Source: Caballeronia arationis
GTDB lineage: Bacteria; Pseudomonadota; Gammaproteobacteria; Burkholderiales; Burkholderiaceae
Direction of reading: 5' to 3'
NCBI RefSeq assembly: GCF_001544975.2
Contig: NZ_FCOG02000003.1
Span: 124,001 to 188,000, forward strand
Length of the DNA: 64,000 nucleotides
Shown here: positions 1 through 8,623 of the stretch, piece after piece
Numbering within the stretch: the stretch's first letter is position 1
Layout of the letters: each line of letters starts with the position of its first letter
The notes under the pieces: generated by a model
Databases searched by the model: none
Seen by the model: only the letters and a program-made list of their open reading frames with translations
Told to the model about the DNA's origin: nothing
Position numbers and translations under genes: made by a program

Positions 1-223
1 CGTCGACGTCGTGAATCGTCTTGAGCGTATGCGTCTGCAGCGAACGCGCAATCGTGCGGGCCGCGTCCTGCGTGTCGCGCAGCACGGCCGACTTCTCGAT
101 CTGCAGCCGCACGAGGATGGTGATCCACAGCACGCACAGGACGAGAAGCGTCAGCGCCGGAATCTGCACGAGTGCGCGAAGCCGTGCTTTTTCCCTGTCG
201 ATGCCCGGCCGGATCGGTCGCAT
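1..223 (-). CDS. N-terminal part of a membrane sensor protein (cut by the window edge)
   Basis: Only the first ~74 residues are present; the gene runs off the left edge. The start (ATG at 223) opens MRPIRPGIDREKARLR, followed by one hydrophobic helix at about residues 18-38 and then a helical stretch ending ARSLQTHTLKTIHDVD. An N-terminal membrane anchor followed at once by such an extracytoplasmic helix is typical of sensors with a periplasmic PDC/dCache domain, for example diguanylate cyclases, histidine kinases or chemoreceptors. The output domain is outside the window, so the class cannot be decided. The gene is divergent from the FUSC-type gene that starts at 377. Confidence 0.6.
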   Translation of the reverse strand, partial: MRPIRPGIDREKARLRALVQIPALTLLVLCVLWITILVRLQIEKSAVLRDTQDAARTIARSLQTHTLKTIHDVD

Positions 224-376
224 GGTTGCCCTGAGTTCTTACCCTGGCGAGCATTGTGCACGCGGCACCGCGCCCGCGATCCGGCAAATAGCGCGCGCTT
301 TGGCCGCCTCTTCGGCGAATTGCCGTGCGGCCTCCGAGAATCAGTGAACGCGCGAAACGCAAAGCGAGCATGGACG

Positions 377-1480
377 ATGAACCCCGCTGACGACGACCAC
401 GAGGCCGCTGCCATGCGCGCTCGCGCACGACCGTTCGCGCCGGTCGCCGGCTGGCTGGAACGCATCGATCCGGGCACGCACCGGCGAATCAAGGGCCTGC
501 GTCTCGTCACCGCTTATGGCATTGCCGCGTCGCTCGGCTCACTCCAGGACATCGCGCACGGATTGCCGGGGGGCGCCCTGCTCGGCGCGCTGGCGGGCAG
601 TTTCGCGCTCTGGGCGAGCGTGTCGGAGGCGCGCACGACGCGTCCCGAATCGAGCCGCGATCTCGCACTGCTGTGTATCGCGGCGGGCGCGGGGGCGGCG
701 ATGTTCTGCCTGCTCGCGCCGCTCCTGCAACACGTCGCGCGCGCGGGTCCGGAACTGATGCTCGTGTCCGGTGCGTTTCTCGTCGGCTATCTGAAGCGCT
801 TTGGCGTGCTGGGCGCGGGCGTCGGATCGCAGGTCTACATCGGGCAATTGCTCGCCTACGGCATGCATCTCGCGCCCGGCGACCTGCCGACGATCGCCGT
901 AGCGGTCGCGATCGCCGCGCTCGCGTCGATCGTTCCGCGCATGCTGAGCGGCCCCGCCGAACGCCCGGCCACCGTTGCTGCGCTCGCGCCGGGGCTGCCG
1001 TCGGGCCGTCACGGCATGTCGGCGGAATTCATCATGGGATTGCAGGCCGCAAGCGGCGCGCTCGCGATCGTTGCGATGAACGACGCATTGGGTCTCGTCG
1101 AGTCCTCATGGGCGATCACGGCCTGCACCTACGTCGTTGCGGGCTCGGCGACGGGGACGCTAGCGCGGGTTCGGCGCCGGATCGTCGGGACGCTGGTCGG
1201 CGTGCCGCTCGCACTCGCGTGCCTGCCGCTTGCCGTGCATGCGCCGCTCGTGCTCTGGTGCGTGGCCGCGTTCGCGATGATCGTCTATGCAATGGCGCTG
1301 CCAGAACGCTACGACGTCGCATGCGCGGCCTTCGCATTCACGCTGATCGTGACGATGGCGGCAAGCGGTACGCACTCGGTGCCGCTACTCGCCGCGCGCG
1401 CCTGGGAGACATTGATCGGCGGCGTGCTCGGCATCGTCGCCGCGATCTTCATCTTCCCGTTGCGGCCCGGGCGCGAATAA
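377..1480 (+). CDS. FUSC-type integral membrane protein
   Basis: A 367-residue polytopic membrane protein. About ten hydrophobic segments follow a polar N-terminus. In the second half, segments such as RIVGTLVGVPLALACLPL and a terminal GGVLGIVAAIFIFPL resemble the FUSC (fusaric-acid-resistance/aromatic-acid-exporter) membrane domain, which repeats a glycine-rich RxxGTxxG motif. The family is usually linked to export of aromatic or weak organic acids across the inner membrane. The protein lacks the long cytoplasmic domain of AaeB-type pumps, and no membrane-fusion partner is adjacent, so the substrate is unknown. I chose the ATG at 377. An in-frame ATG at 413 is an alternative, and neither has a strong ribosome-binding site. 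The upstream in-frame extension is arginine-rich and not membrane-like. Confidence 0.6.
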   Translation: MNPADDDHEAAAMRARARPFAPVAGWLERIDPGTHRRIKGLRLVTAYGIAASLGSLQDIAHGLPGGALLGALAGSFALWASVSEARTTRPESSRDLALLCIAAGAGAAMFCLLAPLLQHVARAGPELMLVSGAFLVGYLKRFGVLGAGVGSQVYIGQLLAYGMHLAPGDLPTIAVAVAIAALASIVPRMLSGPAERPATVAALAPGLPSGRHGMSAEFIMGLQAASGALAIVAMNDALGLVESSWAITACTYVVAGSATGTLARVRRRIVGTLVGVPLALACLPLAVHAPLVLWCVAAFAMIVYAMALPERYDVACAAFAFTLIVTMAASGTHSVPLLAARAWETLIGGVLGIVAAIFIFPLRPGRE

Positions 1481-1549
1481 TCGCAGCAGTCTTGTTACCA
1501 TCGCTCCATCTGCTTCAACAATCCGCTCGAACCGACCCGACGAGAACGC

Positions 1550-2449
1550 ATGGACCGCTTTATGGAAATGCAGGTCTTCATCCGCATTGCGGAGAGAAAG
1601 AGCTTCACGCAGGCGGCCGACGATCTGCAGATTCCGCGCGCCACCGTGACGAACCTGATGAAGCGCATGGAAGAGCGCCTTGGCACGCGCCTGCTCGAAC
1701 GCACGACGCGCACCGTGCGCCTCACGCACGACGGCGAGGCGTATTACCGGCGCTGCGTGCGGCTCGTCGCGGACATGGAAGAAGCCGAAGGATCGTTTCG
1801 TCATGTCGCGCCGAAGGGCCTTCTGCGCGCAAACTTGCAGGGCACCCTCGCCAGGCACTTCGTCGCGCCTGCGCTGCCGGCGTTCATCGCGCGCTATCCG
1901 GACATCGAGTTGCAGATCGGCGAGGACGACCGGCTCGTCGATCTCGTGCGCGAGGGCATCGATTGCGTGCTGCGCGCGGGCACGCTGCAGGATTCGTCGA
2001 TGGTCGGCCGGCGCGTTGCGCTGATGGAGCAGGTAACGGTGGCGAGTCCCGCGTATCTCGCGAAGCATGGCGCGCCTTCGTCGCTCGATGCGCTCGGCAA
2101 GGCGGGCACCCATCGCGCGGTCAACTACATGTCGAGCGGATCGGGCCGCATGTTGCCGCTGGAATTCAGCGTCGATGGCCGCGTCGTCGAGATGGAACTG
2201 CCGTCGAGCGTCTCCGTGACGGGCGCCGAGCTCTACACCGGCGCCGCGCTGGCGGGCTTGGGGATCGTTCAGGTGCCGCGCTATCGCGTGCTCGACGAGT
2301 TGGCCGCGGGCAGGCTCGAAGTCGTGCTCGCCAGCTTTCCGCCGCCGTCCATGCCCGTTTCCGTTCTGTATCCGCAAAGCCGTCAACTCTCGTCGCGCGT
2401 TCGCGTTTTCACGCAATGGCTGCGCGAGATCTTCGAAGGCGCCGCCTGA
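1550..2449 (+). CDS. LysR-family transcriptional regulator
   Basis: A 299-residue protein of normal LysR length. Residues ~1-62 form the winged helix-turn-helix (FMEMQVFIRIAERKSFTQAA, then IPRATVTNLMKRMEERLGTRLLERTTR). Residues ~90-295 form the periplasmic-binding-protein-like effector domain. The LERTTRTVRLT segment and the PRATVT recognition helix match the CrgA/DsdC-like subgroup common in Burkholderia. It follows the FUSC gene on the same strand by 69 nt. LysR genes usually regulate a neighbour, so the FUSC gene is the nearest candidate target, but no divergent partner is present. The ligand cannot be predicted. Confidence 0.9.
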   Translation: MDRFMEMQVFIRIAERKSFTQAADDLQIPRATVTNLMKRMEERLGTRLLERTTRTVRLTHDGEAYYRRCVRLVADMEEAEGSFRHVAPKGLLRANLQGTLARHFVAPALPAFIARYPDIELQIGEDDRLVDLVREGIDCVLRAGTLQDSSMVGRRVALMEQVTVASPAYLAKHGAPSSLDALGKAGTHRAVNYMSSGSGRMLPLEFSVDGRVVEMELPSSVSVTGAELYTGAALAGLGIVQVPRYRVLDELAAGRLEVVLASFPPPSMPVSVLYPQSRQLSSRVRVFTQWLREIFEGAA

Positions 2450-3049
2450 CGTACTTTCGCAACCCGCGGGCACGCGCAAACGCTTGCGCGATGCGCCTTT
2501 GCAAAATGTGTGTGGGCGGACGAACGTTGCGCAGACGAATCCGCGGTGCACCATATTGGCAAGGAAGCCAGCGAGCGATAGGCTTCTTTTGCCGACCGTC
2601 ACGGCGCAGCGGATAAAAATTACCGAACGGTCTGGCGGCGCTCGGAGCGAAGCGTCCGGTCGGTATCTCCGCGACCGGACGACCGTCCTGCATCACCTGA
2701 AGACCAGAAGATCAGAGCAAAGACAAGGCGAGCCGCGTCCATCGATTCAAGGAGACGCGAAGTTCGCCCCCCGGAAAAAGCGCAGCAAGAGGCGCGCACA
2801 AGAGCGCGAAGTCTGCACGACAGCGGCACACGTTCGGCACAGAAGCGGGATCGAAGCGGTAATCGAACTAAAAAACAGGCTGGAAATCAGGCTGGAAATC
2901 GAAGCGGCGCCGACAGCACCGAGGCAGCACGGCCAGCCGCCGCGCATGGCATCGCAGCAATACTATCGCGCCAGCGTTCATGCGAACGCAGGCCGCTCGG
3001 GGTGGGCGGCGAACGGACTGGCATTCAGGTGATTCTACGAGAAGAACAA
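2450..3049 (+). other. 600-base gene-free stretch
   Basis: I find no convincing gene here. A long open frame (2484-3032) has an Arg/Thr-rich, low-complexity translation with no recognisable fold, and I treat it as chance. The stretch holds a 10-bp perfect inverted repeat (2653-2681), a short tandem duplication of AGGCTGGAAATC near 2878-2902, and must carry the promoter of the GntR gene starting at 3050. Confidence 0.6.
2653..2681. promoter_or_regulatory. Perfect 10-bp inverted repeat, possible operator or stem-loop
   Basis: CGTCCGGTCG (2653-2662) and CGACCGGACG (2672-2681) are exact reverse complements separated by nine bases. No T-run follows on either strand, so a factor-independent terminator is unlikely. 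It lies 204 bases after the LysR gene and 369 before the GntR gene. An operator is possible, but nothing in the sequence identifies the protein. Confidence 0.35.
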
Positions 3050-3748
3050 ATGAACCATGGATACGAAGTATCGCTCGTCAAACGAGTGGTGAACCAACTG
3101 GTTACCTGCATCGTAAATGGCGAATACGCAGCGAACGTGCTGCCGCCGCAAGTCGAGCTCTCAAAGAAACATGGCGTGAGCCGCACCATCATGCGCGAGG
3201 CGCTTTCCATCCTGATCTCGCGAAGGATGCTCGACGTGCGTCCGAAGACCGGCACGCGCATCCGGCCGCCGACGGAGTGGCTCATCATCGACCATGAAGT
3301 CGCCGAATGGCGGCTTCGTGCGGCGGCGGACCCGGAGTACCTGCGCGGGCTGATCGAATTCCGGTCGCTCGTCGATCCGCGCGCGGCAGCGCTCGCGGCC
3401 GAGCGCGCGACCCGCAACCAGCGCATCGCGATTGCGGCCGCCTACCAGAGGTTCGCGCAGGCGGACGCGAACGGTGCGGCGGCCTGCGCGGCCGAGGACG
3501 CGCTGCAATCCGCGATCGTCGATGCGAGCGGCGACGAACTCCTGCGCCAAATGGGCCACATCGTGCGCATGGCATTGCGGGCGGCGAAGCCGGCCGAACA
3601 TCCTCACGCGCTCGCGCACCAGTCGAATCTCGCGGACTACGCGAAGGTGGTGCAGGCGATCGAGGCGTCCGACGCCGACAGCGCCCGGACCGCAATGACC
3701 TACCTCCTCGCGAACTGCGCGACGCGGCTGTTGGAAGAAGCCGCCTGA
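3050..3748 (+). CDS. GntR-family (FadR-type) transcriptional regulator
   Basis: A 232-residue regulator. Residues ~5-70 are the GntR winged helix: LVKRVVNQLVTCIVNGEY, then VELSKKHGVSRTIMREALSI and KTGTRIRPP, the canonical wing. Residues ~90-225 are an all-helical FCD ligand domain with RSLVDPRAAALAAERA and a histidine/aspartate set (HQSNLADYAKVVQAIEASD). FCD domains usually bind a metal and a small organic acid. The ATG at 3050 is preceded by GAGAAG. An upstream in-frame ATG at 3002 lacks such a site. The direct target is not evident; the AAHS permease 950 bases downstream is one candidate. Confidence 0.9.
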   Translation: MNHGYEVSLVKRVVNQLVTCIVNGEYAANVLPPQVELSKKHGVSRTIMREALSILISRRMLDVRPKTGTRIRPPTEWLIIDHEVAEWRLRAAADPEYLRGLIEFRSLVDPRAAALAAERATRNQRIAIAAAYQRFAQADANGAAACAAEDALQSAIVDASGDELLRQMGHIVRMALRAAKPAEHPHALAHQSNLADYAKVVQAIEASDADSARTAMTYLLANCATRLLEEAA

Positions 3749-4029
3749 TGCCCGCCTCGCCCGGGCCATCGAACTCGGGTGCAGGCGCCTTCGTCAACTT
3801 CCGCATTGCCTTCTTCCCCATTGCGTGTCGCTTCGGCACGCTTGTCTCTCGCGCGCCACCGTGTCCTGGGACCGTATCTTGCGCGTAGAGCGCATCGTCG
3901 CGGAGGCAGTTCGACAAACGCCTCGCACGATCCGTCCGCGTGACTACAATTAGCTGATGTCGGAGATCGCGGCTAACAGCGGCTCTGCGCATCGCGCATT
4001 CGCCGCGCAAGACACGAATGGAGGCAGCA

Positions 4030-4515
4030 ATGTCAGAGATCGACAGGGAAATCGACAAGGAAAAAGTCGTCGCGGTGCTGAACCAGATTCTCGAGTCCGA
4101 ACTGGCCGGCGTCGTCCGCTACACGCACTATTCGTTTCTCGTCTTCGGCTTCGGGCGCATCCCGATCGTCTCCTGGCTGCGCGAGCAGGCCGACGAGTCG
4201 CTGCTGCATGCCCAGCAGGTCGGAGAGTGGATCACGACGCTCGGCGCGTATCCCTCCCTCGCGATCGGGCCGCTGCTCGATTCGCACACGTTCGATATCG
4301 CGTCGATCCTGCGCGAGTCGCTCCAGGCCGAGAATGTCGCGCTGAAGCTCTATCGCGATCTGCTCGCGCTCGTCGAGGACCGCTCCGTCGCGCTGGAAGA
4401 GTTCGCGCGCCAGATGATCCATACCGAGGAGATGCATGCGGGCGAAGTCGACAAGATGCTGCGCCGGCCAGGCGAAGTGACGACCTCGACCGAGCGCCAG
4501 ACGGGCAAGGCCTGA
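4030..4515 (+). CDS. Bacterioferritin-like ferritin-fold protein
   Basis: A 161-residue four-helix protein of bacterioferritin size. Ferroxidase-type residues are visible in repeated E...ExxH patterns: ESELAGVVRYTHY near residue 20, ADESLLHAQQ near 58, then ESLQAENVALKLYRDLL and IHTEEMHAGEVDKM in the last two helices. Members store iron or detoxify iron and peroxide in the cytoplasm. I chose the ATG at 4030 because a strong GGAGG (4019-4023) sits six bases upstream; the ATG at 4018 overlaps that site. The gene stands alone, 281 bases after the GntR gene. Whether haem is bound cannot be judged. Confidence 0.8.
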   Translation: MSEIDREIDKEKVVAVLNQILESELAGVVRYTHYSFLVFGFGRIPIVSWLREQADESLLHAQQVGEWITTLGAYPSLAIGPLLDSHTFDIASILRESLQAENVALKLYRDLLALVEDRSVALEEFARQMIHTEEMHAGEVDKMLRRPGEVTTSTERQTGKA

Positions 4516-4697
4516 CGCAGGCTCGATGCCGATGACGATGCGTGCCTCGGGAAGCGTCGCCGCGCAGCATTTCTATTAGGGTAATCCTGTGCCCGCGAAT
4601 GTCGACGCCCATGCGGGTGCGCTGCACAATTCGGGGAGCGAACGCATGCGGCGCAGCTGCGTCGTGCGTTGGAGTCTTCACTCTCGGGGTAATAAAA

Positions 4698-6059
4698 ATG
4701 GATAAAGGTACGACCGTCAACATACAGACGTTCCTGAACGAGCACCCGTTCTCTGGATTTCAGTGGCTCATCTTCGCGATGTGCTTCGTCGTCGTGCTTC
4801 TCGACGGCTTCGACACCGCCGCCATCGGCTTCATCGCGCCGTCGCTCGTCACGGAATGGCACATCAGCAGGCCGGCGCTTGCGCCGGTACTGAGTGCGGC
4901 GCTCTTCGGACTCGCGTTCGGCGCACTCGCGGCGGGTCCGCTCTCGGACCGGCTCGGGCGGCGTCTGCTACTGATCGTCTCGGTGACCGTCTTCGGCTTC
5001 GCGTGCCTTGCGTCAGCGTGGTCGGGCAACCTGTTCCAGCTCACCGTGCTGCGCTTTGTCACCGGCCTCGGCCTCGGTGCCGCGATGCCCAACGCGGTCA
5101 CGATGATGAGCGAGTACTGCCCGGACCAGCGGCGCGCGACGCTCACCAACCTCATGTTCTGCGGCTTTCCGCTGGGCGCGGCATTCGGCGGCTTTCTCGC
5201 CGCGTGGATGATCCCGCATTTCGGCTGGCGCAGCGTGCTGGTCCTAGGTGGCGTGACTCCGCTCATCCTTGCCGTGCTGCTAATGGTCGTGATGCCCGAA
5301 TCGGTGCGCTACATGGTCGCGAAGAACCATCCGGCGGAGAAGATTCGCGCAGCACTCTCACGCGTGTCCGCGAGCGCATCGCGCGCGACCGCCTTCATCA
5401 TGACCGAACAGGCGCCGCGCACGAGCGCCAAGGGCGGCTTGAGCGTGGTGCTTTCGCCGTCGTACGTGGTCGGCTCGGTGATGCTGTGGCTCGCGTATTT
5501 CATGGGCCTCGTGATCTTCTACGCGTCGATCAACTGGATGCCCATCCTCTTCAAGGAAGCGGGCCTTACCCCGCAACGCGCAACGCTCATCTCTGCGCTC
5601 TTTCCGCTAGGCGGCGTGGGCGCCGTGCTGTTCGGCATGTTGATGGACCGCTTCAATCCGAACCGCGTGATCGCGGCGGGTTATGCACTGACCGCGGTTA
5701 CCGTCTATGCGATCGGCCAGTCGATCGGCGATGTGGGCTGGCTTATGGTCAGCGTCTTCGCAGCCGGCATCCTGATGAATACCGCGCAATCGTCGATGCC
5801 GGCGCTCGCGGCCGCGTTCTATCCGACTCAGGGACGCGCAACCGGCGTCGCGTGGATGCTCGGCATCGGGCGCTTCGGCGGCATCGCGGGCTCGTTTCTC
5901 GTCGCCGAACTCACGCGGCGGCAGTTCACTTTCGCGGGCATCTTCACGGTGATCGCGGTAGCGGGCCTGATCGCGTGCGTCGCGCTCCTGATCAAGCAGG
6001 CCGTGCATCCGGTCGATGCGGCGACGGCGCCCGCCGATCCGTCGATCGCGGGCCACTAA
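4698..6059 (+). CDS. MFS permease, aromatic acid:H+ symporter (AAHS) type
   Basis: A 453-residue, 12-helix major facilitator. The first membrane helix contains LLDGFDTAAIGF, matching the DGxD signature of the AAHS family (PcaK, BenK, MhpT). The loop between helices 2 and 3 has GPLSDRLGRRLLL, the MFS loop motif. The family imports protonated benzoates and related aromatic or cyclic acids across the inner membrane. The ATG at 4698 directly precedes MDKGTTVNIQTFLNEHPF, the usual short AAHS N-terminus; the in-frame region upstream does not resemble the family. The exact substrate is not predictable, and no ring-cleavage genes are adjacent. Confidence 0.85.
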   Translation: MDKGTTVNIQTFLNEHPFSGFQWLIFAMCFVVVLLDGFDTAAIGFIAPSLVTEWHISRPALAPVLSAALFGLAFGALAAGPLSDRLGRRLLLIVSVTVFGFACLASAWSGNLFQLTVLRFVTGLGLGAAMPNAVTMMSEYCPDQRRATLTNLMFCGFPLGAAFGGFLAAWMIPHFGWRSVLVLGGVTPLILAVLLMVVMPESVRYMVAKNHPAEKIRAALSRVSASASRATAFIMTEQAPRTSAKGGLSVVLSPSYVVGSVMLWLAYFMGLVIFYASINWMPILFKEAGLTPQRATLISALFPLGGVGAVLFGMLMDRFNPNRVIAAGYALTAVTVYAIGQSIGDVGWLMVSVFAAGILMNTAQSSMPALAAAFYPTQGRATGVAWMLGIGRFGGIAGSFLVAELTRRQFTFAGIFTVIAVAGLIACVALLIKQAVHPVDAATAPADPSIAGH

Positions 6060-6093
6060 AAAAACCGGCCGCACCCTCGACGGGTACGGCCGG
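6058..6093 (-). terminator. Rho-independent terminator of the peroxiredoxin gene
   Basis: On the minus strand CCGGCCG and CGGCCGG arms (with inner CCC/GGG pairing) form a hairpin followed by seven T residues. It begins 20 bases after the peroxiredoxin stop codon. The stem may also stop transcription from the convergent permease gene. Confidence 0.85.
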
Positions 6094-6112
6094 CCACTTC
6101 CGCGCGACAGGC

Positions 6113-6766
6113 TTACTTCGGCTGCTCGACCGTACGCAGATACGGCTTCAGCGTCTTGAAGCCCTGCGGATACTTCTTCTTTGCGTCCTCATCCGACACC
6201 GACGTCGGAATGATCACGTCCTCGCCCGGCTTCCAGTTCACGGGCGTGGCCACGGCGTGCTTCGCGTTGAGTTGCAGCGCGTCCAGGAGGCGCAGAACCT
6301 CGTCGAAATTGCGGCCCGCGCTCATCGGATAGGTAAAGGTGGCCTTGACCTTCTTGTCCGGGCCGACGATGAACACGGCGCGGATGGTGGCGTTGTCCAC
6401 CGCCGTGCGCGGACCGCCGCTCGCGTTCGGATGGATCATGTCGTAGAGCTTGGCGACGTTGAGGTCCGCATCGCCGATCATCGGGTAGTTGACCGCCGTA
6501 CCCTGCGTTTCCTCGATGTCCTTTGCCCACTTCGAATGATTGTCGACCGGATCGATGGACAGGCCGATCACCTTGGTGTTGCGCTTGTCGAATTCGGGTT
6601 TGAGCCGTGCCAAGTAGCCCAGTTCGGTCGTGCAGACCGGCGTGAAATCTTTCGGATGCGAAAACAGGATGGCCCACTTGTCACCGATCCACTCGTGAAA
6701 GCGGACGGTTCCTTCAGTTGTTTCTGCCGTGAAGTCGGGGGCTTCATCACCAATACGGATGGACAT
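6113..6766 (-). CDS. 1-Cys peroxiredoxin (Prx6 type)
   Basis: A 217-residue thiol peroxidase. The peroxidatic cysteine lies in FTPVCTTELG (Cys45, with Thr42 and an Arg further on forming the usual active site). The C-terminal half (PVNWKPGEDVIIPTSVSDE) is the extended arm of the Prx6 subfamily, and there is no obvious resolving cysteine. It reduces hydrogen peroxide and organic peroxides in the cytoplasm using an external thiol. The ATG at 6766 has GGAG eight bases upstream; longer forms of the frame have no support. It is monocistronic, convergent with the permease gene and ends in a strong terminator. Confidence 0.92.
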   Translation of the reverse strand: MSIRIGDEAPDFTAETTEGTVRFHEWIGDKWAILFSHPKDFTPVCTTELGYLARLKPEFDKRNTKVIGLSIDPVDNHSKWAKDIEETQGTAVNYPMIGDADLNVAKLYDMIHPNASGGPRTAVDNATIRAVFIVGPDKKVKATFTYPMSAGRNFDEVLRLLDALQLNAKHAVATPVNWKPGEDVIIPTSVSDEDAKKKYPQGFKTLKPYLRTVEQPK

Positions 6767-6981
6767 ATTCAATCTCCACTGTGTGAGTAACCCGGGACGG
6801 CGCAAGCGTCCACTGGCTCGCAAACCTGACCCCGGGGCTAAAACAAGCTATTTACATTGTGATTATAGTGCGGTCCGGGCGCGCGTCTTGCTCCTGCTTA
6901 AAGCTCGAATTCTTCTATTAAATCTGCTATCACGGAATAAGACCGCCCTTTCAATGATGCCTCAGGGAACAGGAGAGTATC

Positions 6982-8487
6982 GTGACGATGATGCAAAGAA
7001 AGTCCATCGATGCGTTGCAGGCCGAGGCCTCGGAAAGCGATGAGGTCCTGCATGAGGAAGGCGGACACACGCTCAAGCGCTCGCTCTCCGGCCTCGACCT
7101 GACCATGCTTGGCATCGGCTGCATCATCGGCGCGGGGATTTTCGTGCTGACGGGGCACGCGGCCGCCACCAACGCGGGACCGGCCATCACGATCTCGTTT
7201 GTGCTCGGGGGCATCGTCTGCGGACTTGCGGGCCTGTGTTATGCGGAAATGGCCTCGACCGTGCCCGTCTCCGGCAGCGCCTACACGTATGCTTACGCGA
7301 CGATGGGCGAGTTCATTGCGTGGTTGATCGGCTGGGACCTGATCCTCGAATATGCCGTGGGGGCGACGACCGTCGCGATCGGCTGGTCGGGGTACGTGGT
7401 GAGCTTTCTGCATTCGCTCGGCGTCGACATTCCCGCGCGCCTTTCGCAAGCGCCCTTCTCCTACGAACCCGGGCACGGCTGGAGCCATGCGGGCGCGCTC
7501 CTCAACGTGCCGGCGATGGTGATCGTCGGGCTGATCACGATGCTGCTCGTGATTGGCATCCGCGAATCGGCTCGCGTGAACAGCGTCATCGTGGTGGTGA
7601 AAGTGGTGATCGTGATTGCGTTCATCATCGCGGGCATCGGATATGTCGATACGGCGCACTGGACGACGAGCACGAATCCGCATGGCGCGTTCATCCCGCC
7701 GAACACGGGCGAATCGGGCGTGTACGGCATGAGCGGCGTGCTGCGTGGTGCGGCGGTCGTGTTCTTTGCGTACATCGGCTTCGATTCCGTATCGACTGTC
7801 GCGCAGGAAACGAAGAACCCGAGCCGCGACATGCCGCTCGGCCTGCTTGGCTCGCTTGCGATCTGCACCCTGCTTTACGTGCTCGTGTCGTATGTGCTCA
7901 CGGGCATCGTGCCTTACGACAAGCTCAACGTAGCGGACCCGATCGCGGTCGGCGTCGATGCGATCGGCATGCGCTGGCTCTCGCCTATCGTGAAGCTCGG
8001 CGCGATCTTCGGGCTTACGTCGGTGGTGCTCGTGCTGCTCCTGAGCCAGCCGCGCATCTTCTACTCGATGGCACGCGACGGGCTGCTGCCGCCGTTCGCT
8101 TCGAAGATTCATCCGCGGTTTCGCACGCCTTACATCACGACAATCATTACGGGGCTGATCGTGATGGTGCTGGCCGGGCTGTTGCCGATCGGGCTTGTCG
8201 GAGAGCTGGTGAGTATCGGGACTCTGTTCGCCTTTGCGGTCGTTTGCGTCGGGGTGCTCGTGTTGCGGATTACTCAGCCGGACTTGAAGCGGGCGTTCAG
8301 GACGCCGGCCGTGTTCGTCGTCGCACCGCTGGGGGCGCTTTCTTCAGTCTTCCTGATGGCGGGCCTGCCCGCCGATACATGGATTCGACTTATTGTCTGG
8401 ATGGCCATTGGGGTCGTCATTTATTTTGGATATGGCATCCGGCATAGCAGGTTGAAAATTTCCGCTGCTGGGCGCCGCGTGCGTTGA
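6982..8487 (+). CDS. APC-superfamily amino-acid permease
   Basis: A 501-residue permease with 12-14 hydrophobic segments. The N-terminus [24 protein letters not shown] carries the helix-1 glycine motif (GIGxxIGAGIF) where APC permeases bind the substrate backbone, and it resembles the cationic-amino-acid-transporter branch (YhdG/CAT). I start at GTG 6982 because AGGAGAG ends five bases before it; the ATG at 6988 is the alternative. The gene is alone. Its stop codon touches a palindromic repeat shared with the convergent CoA-transferase gene. Substrate unknown, probably an amino acid. Confidence 0.85.
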   Translation: MTMMQRKSIDALQAEASESDEVLHEEGGHTLKRSLSGLDLTMLGIGCIIGAGIFVLTGHAAATNAGPAITISFVLGGIVCGLAGLCYAEMASTVPVSGSAYTYAYATMGEFIAWLIGWDLILEYAVGATTVAIGWSGYVVSFLHSLGVDIPARLSQAPFSYEPGHGWSHAGALLNVPAMVIVGLITMLLVIGIRESARVNSVIVVVKVVIVIAFIIAGIGYVDTAHWTTSTNPHGAFIPPNTGESGVYGMSGVLRGAAVVFFAYIGFDSVSTVAQETKNPSRDMPLGLLGSLAICTLLYVLVSYVLTGIVPYDKLNVADPIAVGVDAIGMRWLSPIVKLGAIFGLTSVVLVLLLSQPRIFYSMARDGLLPPFASKIHPRFRTPYITTIITGLIVMVLAGLLPIGLVGELVSIGTLFAFAVVCVGVLVLRITQPDLKRAFRTPAVFVVAPLGALSSVFLMAGLPADTWIRLIVWMAIGVVIYFGYGIRHSRLKISAAGRRVR

Positions 8488-8623
8488 CACCATTTGATGC
8501 TCATGCGCTTTCTGTGGAACTTGTATTGTTATCGGTTTATTAGCATTGCCCCTGTCCGGGGCAGTGCTAATAGACCACTAAGAGAGCAAGTTCCATAGAA
8601 GCGCAGAAACATCAAACGGTGTT
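8486..8623. repeat. Short copy of a palindromic intergenic repeat
   Basis: The whole gap between two convergent genes is one imperfect palindrome. The outer arms share GGAACTTG/CAAGTTCC and ATTTGATG/CATCAAAC. The inner arms are TTATTAGCATTGCCCC and GGGGCAGTGCTAATAGA around a short loop. The same end sequences occur at 14800-15451 around a much longer core, so this looks like an internally deleted member of the same family. As RNA it would fold into a long hairpin that could serve as a terminator for both genes. No transposase is encoded. Confidence 0.75.

Noticed and set aside
2484..3032. Long open frame (182 codons) before the GntR gene
   Set aside because: Arg/Thr-rich low-complexity translation, no ribosome-binding site and no recognisable fold; high-GC DNA gives many such frames.
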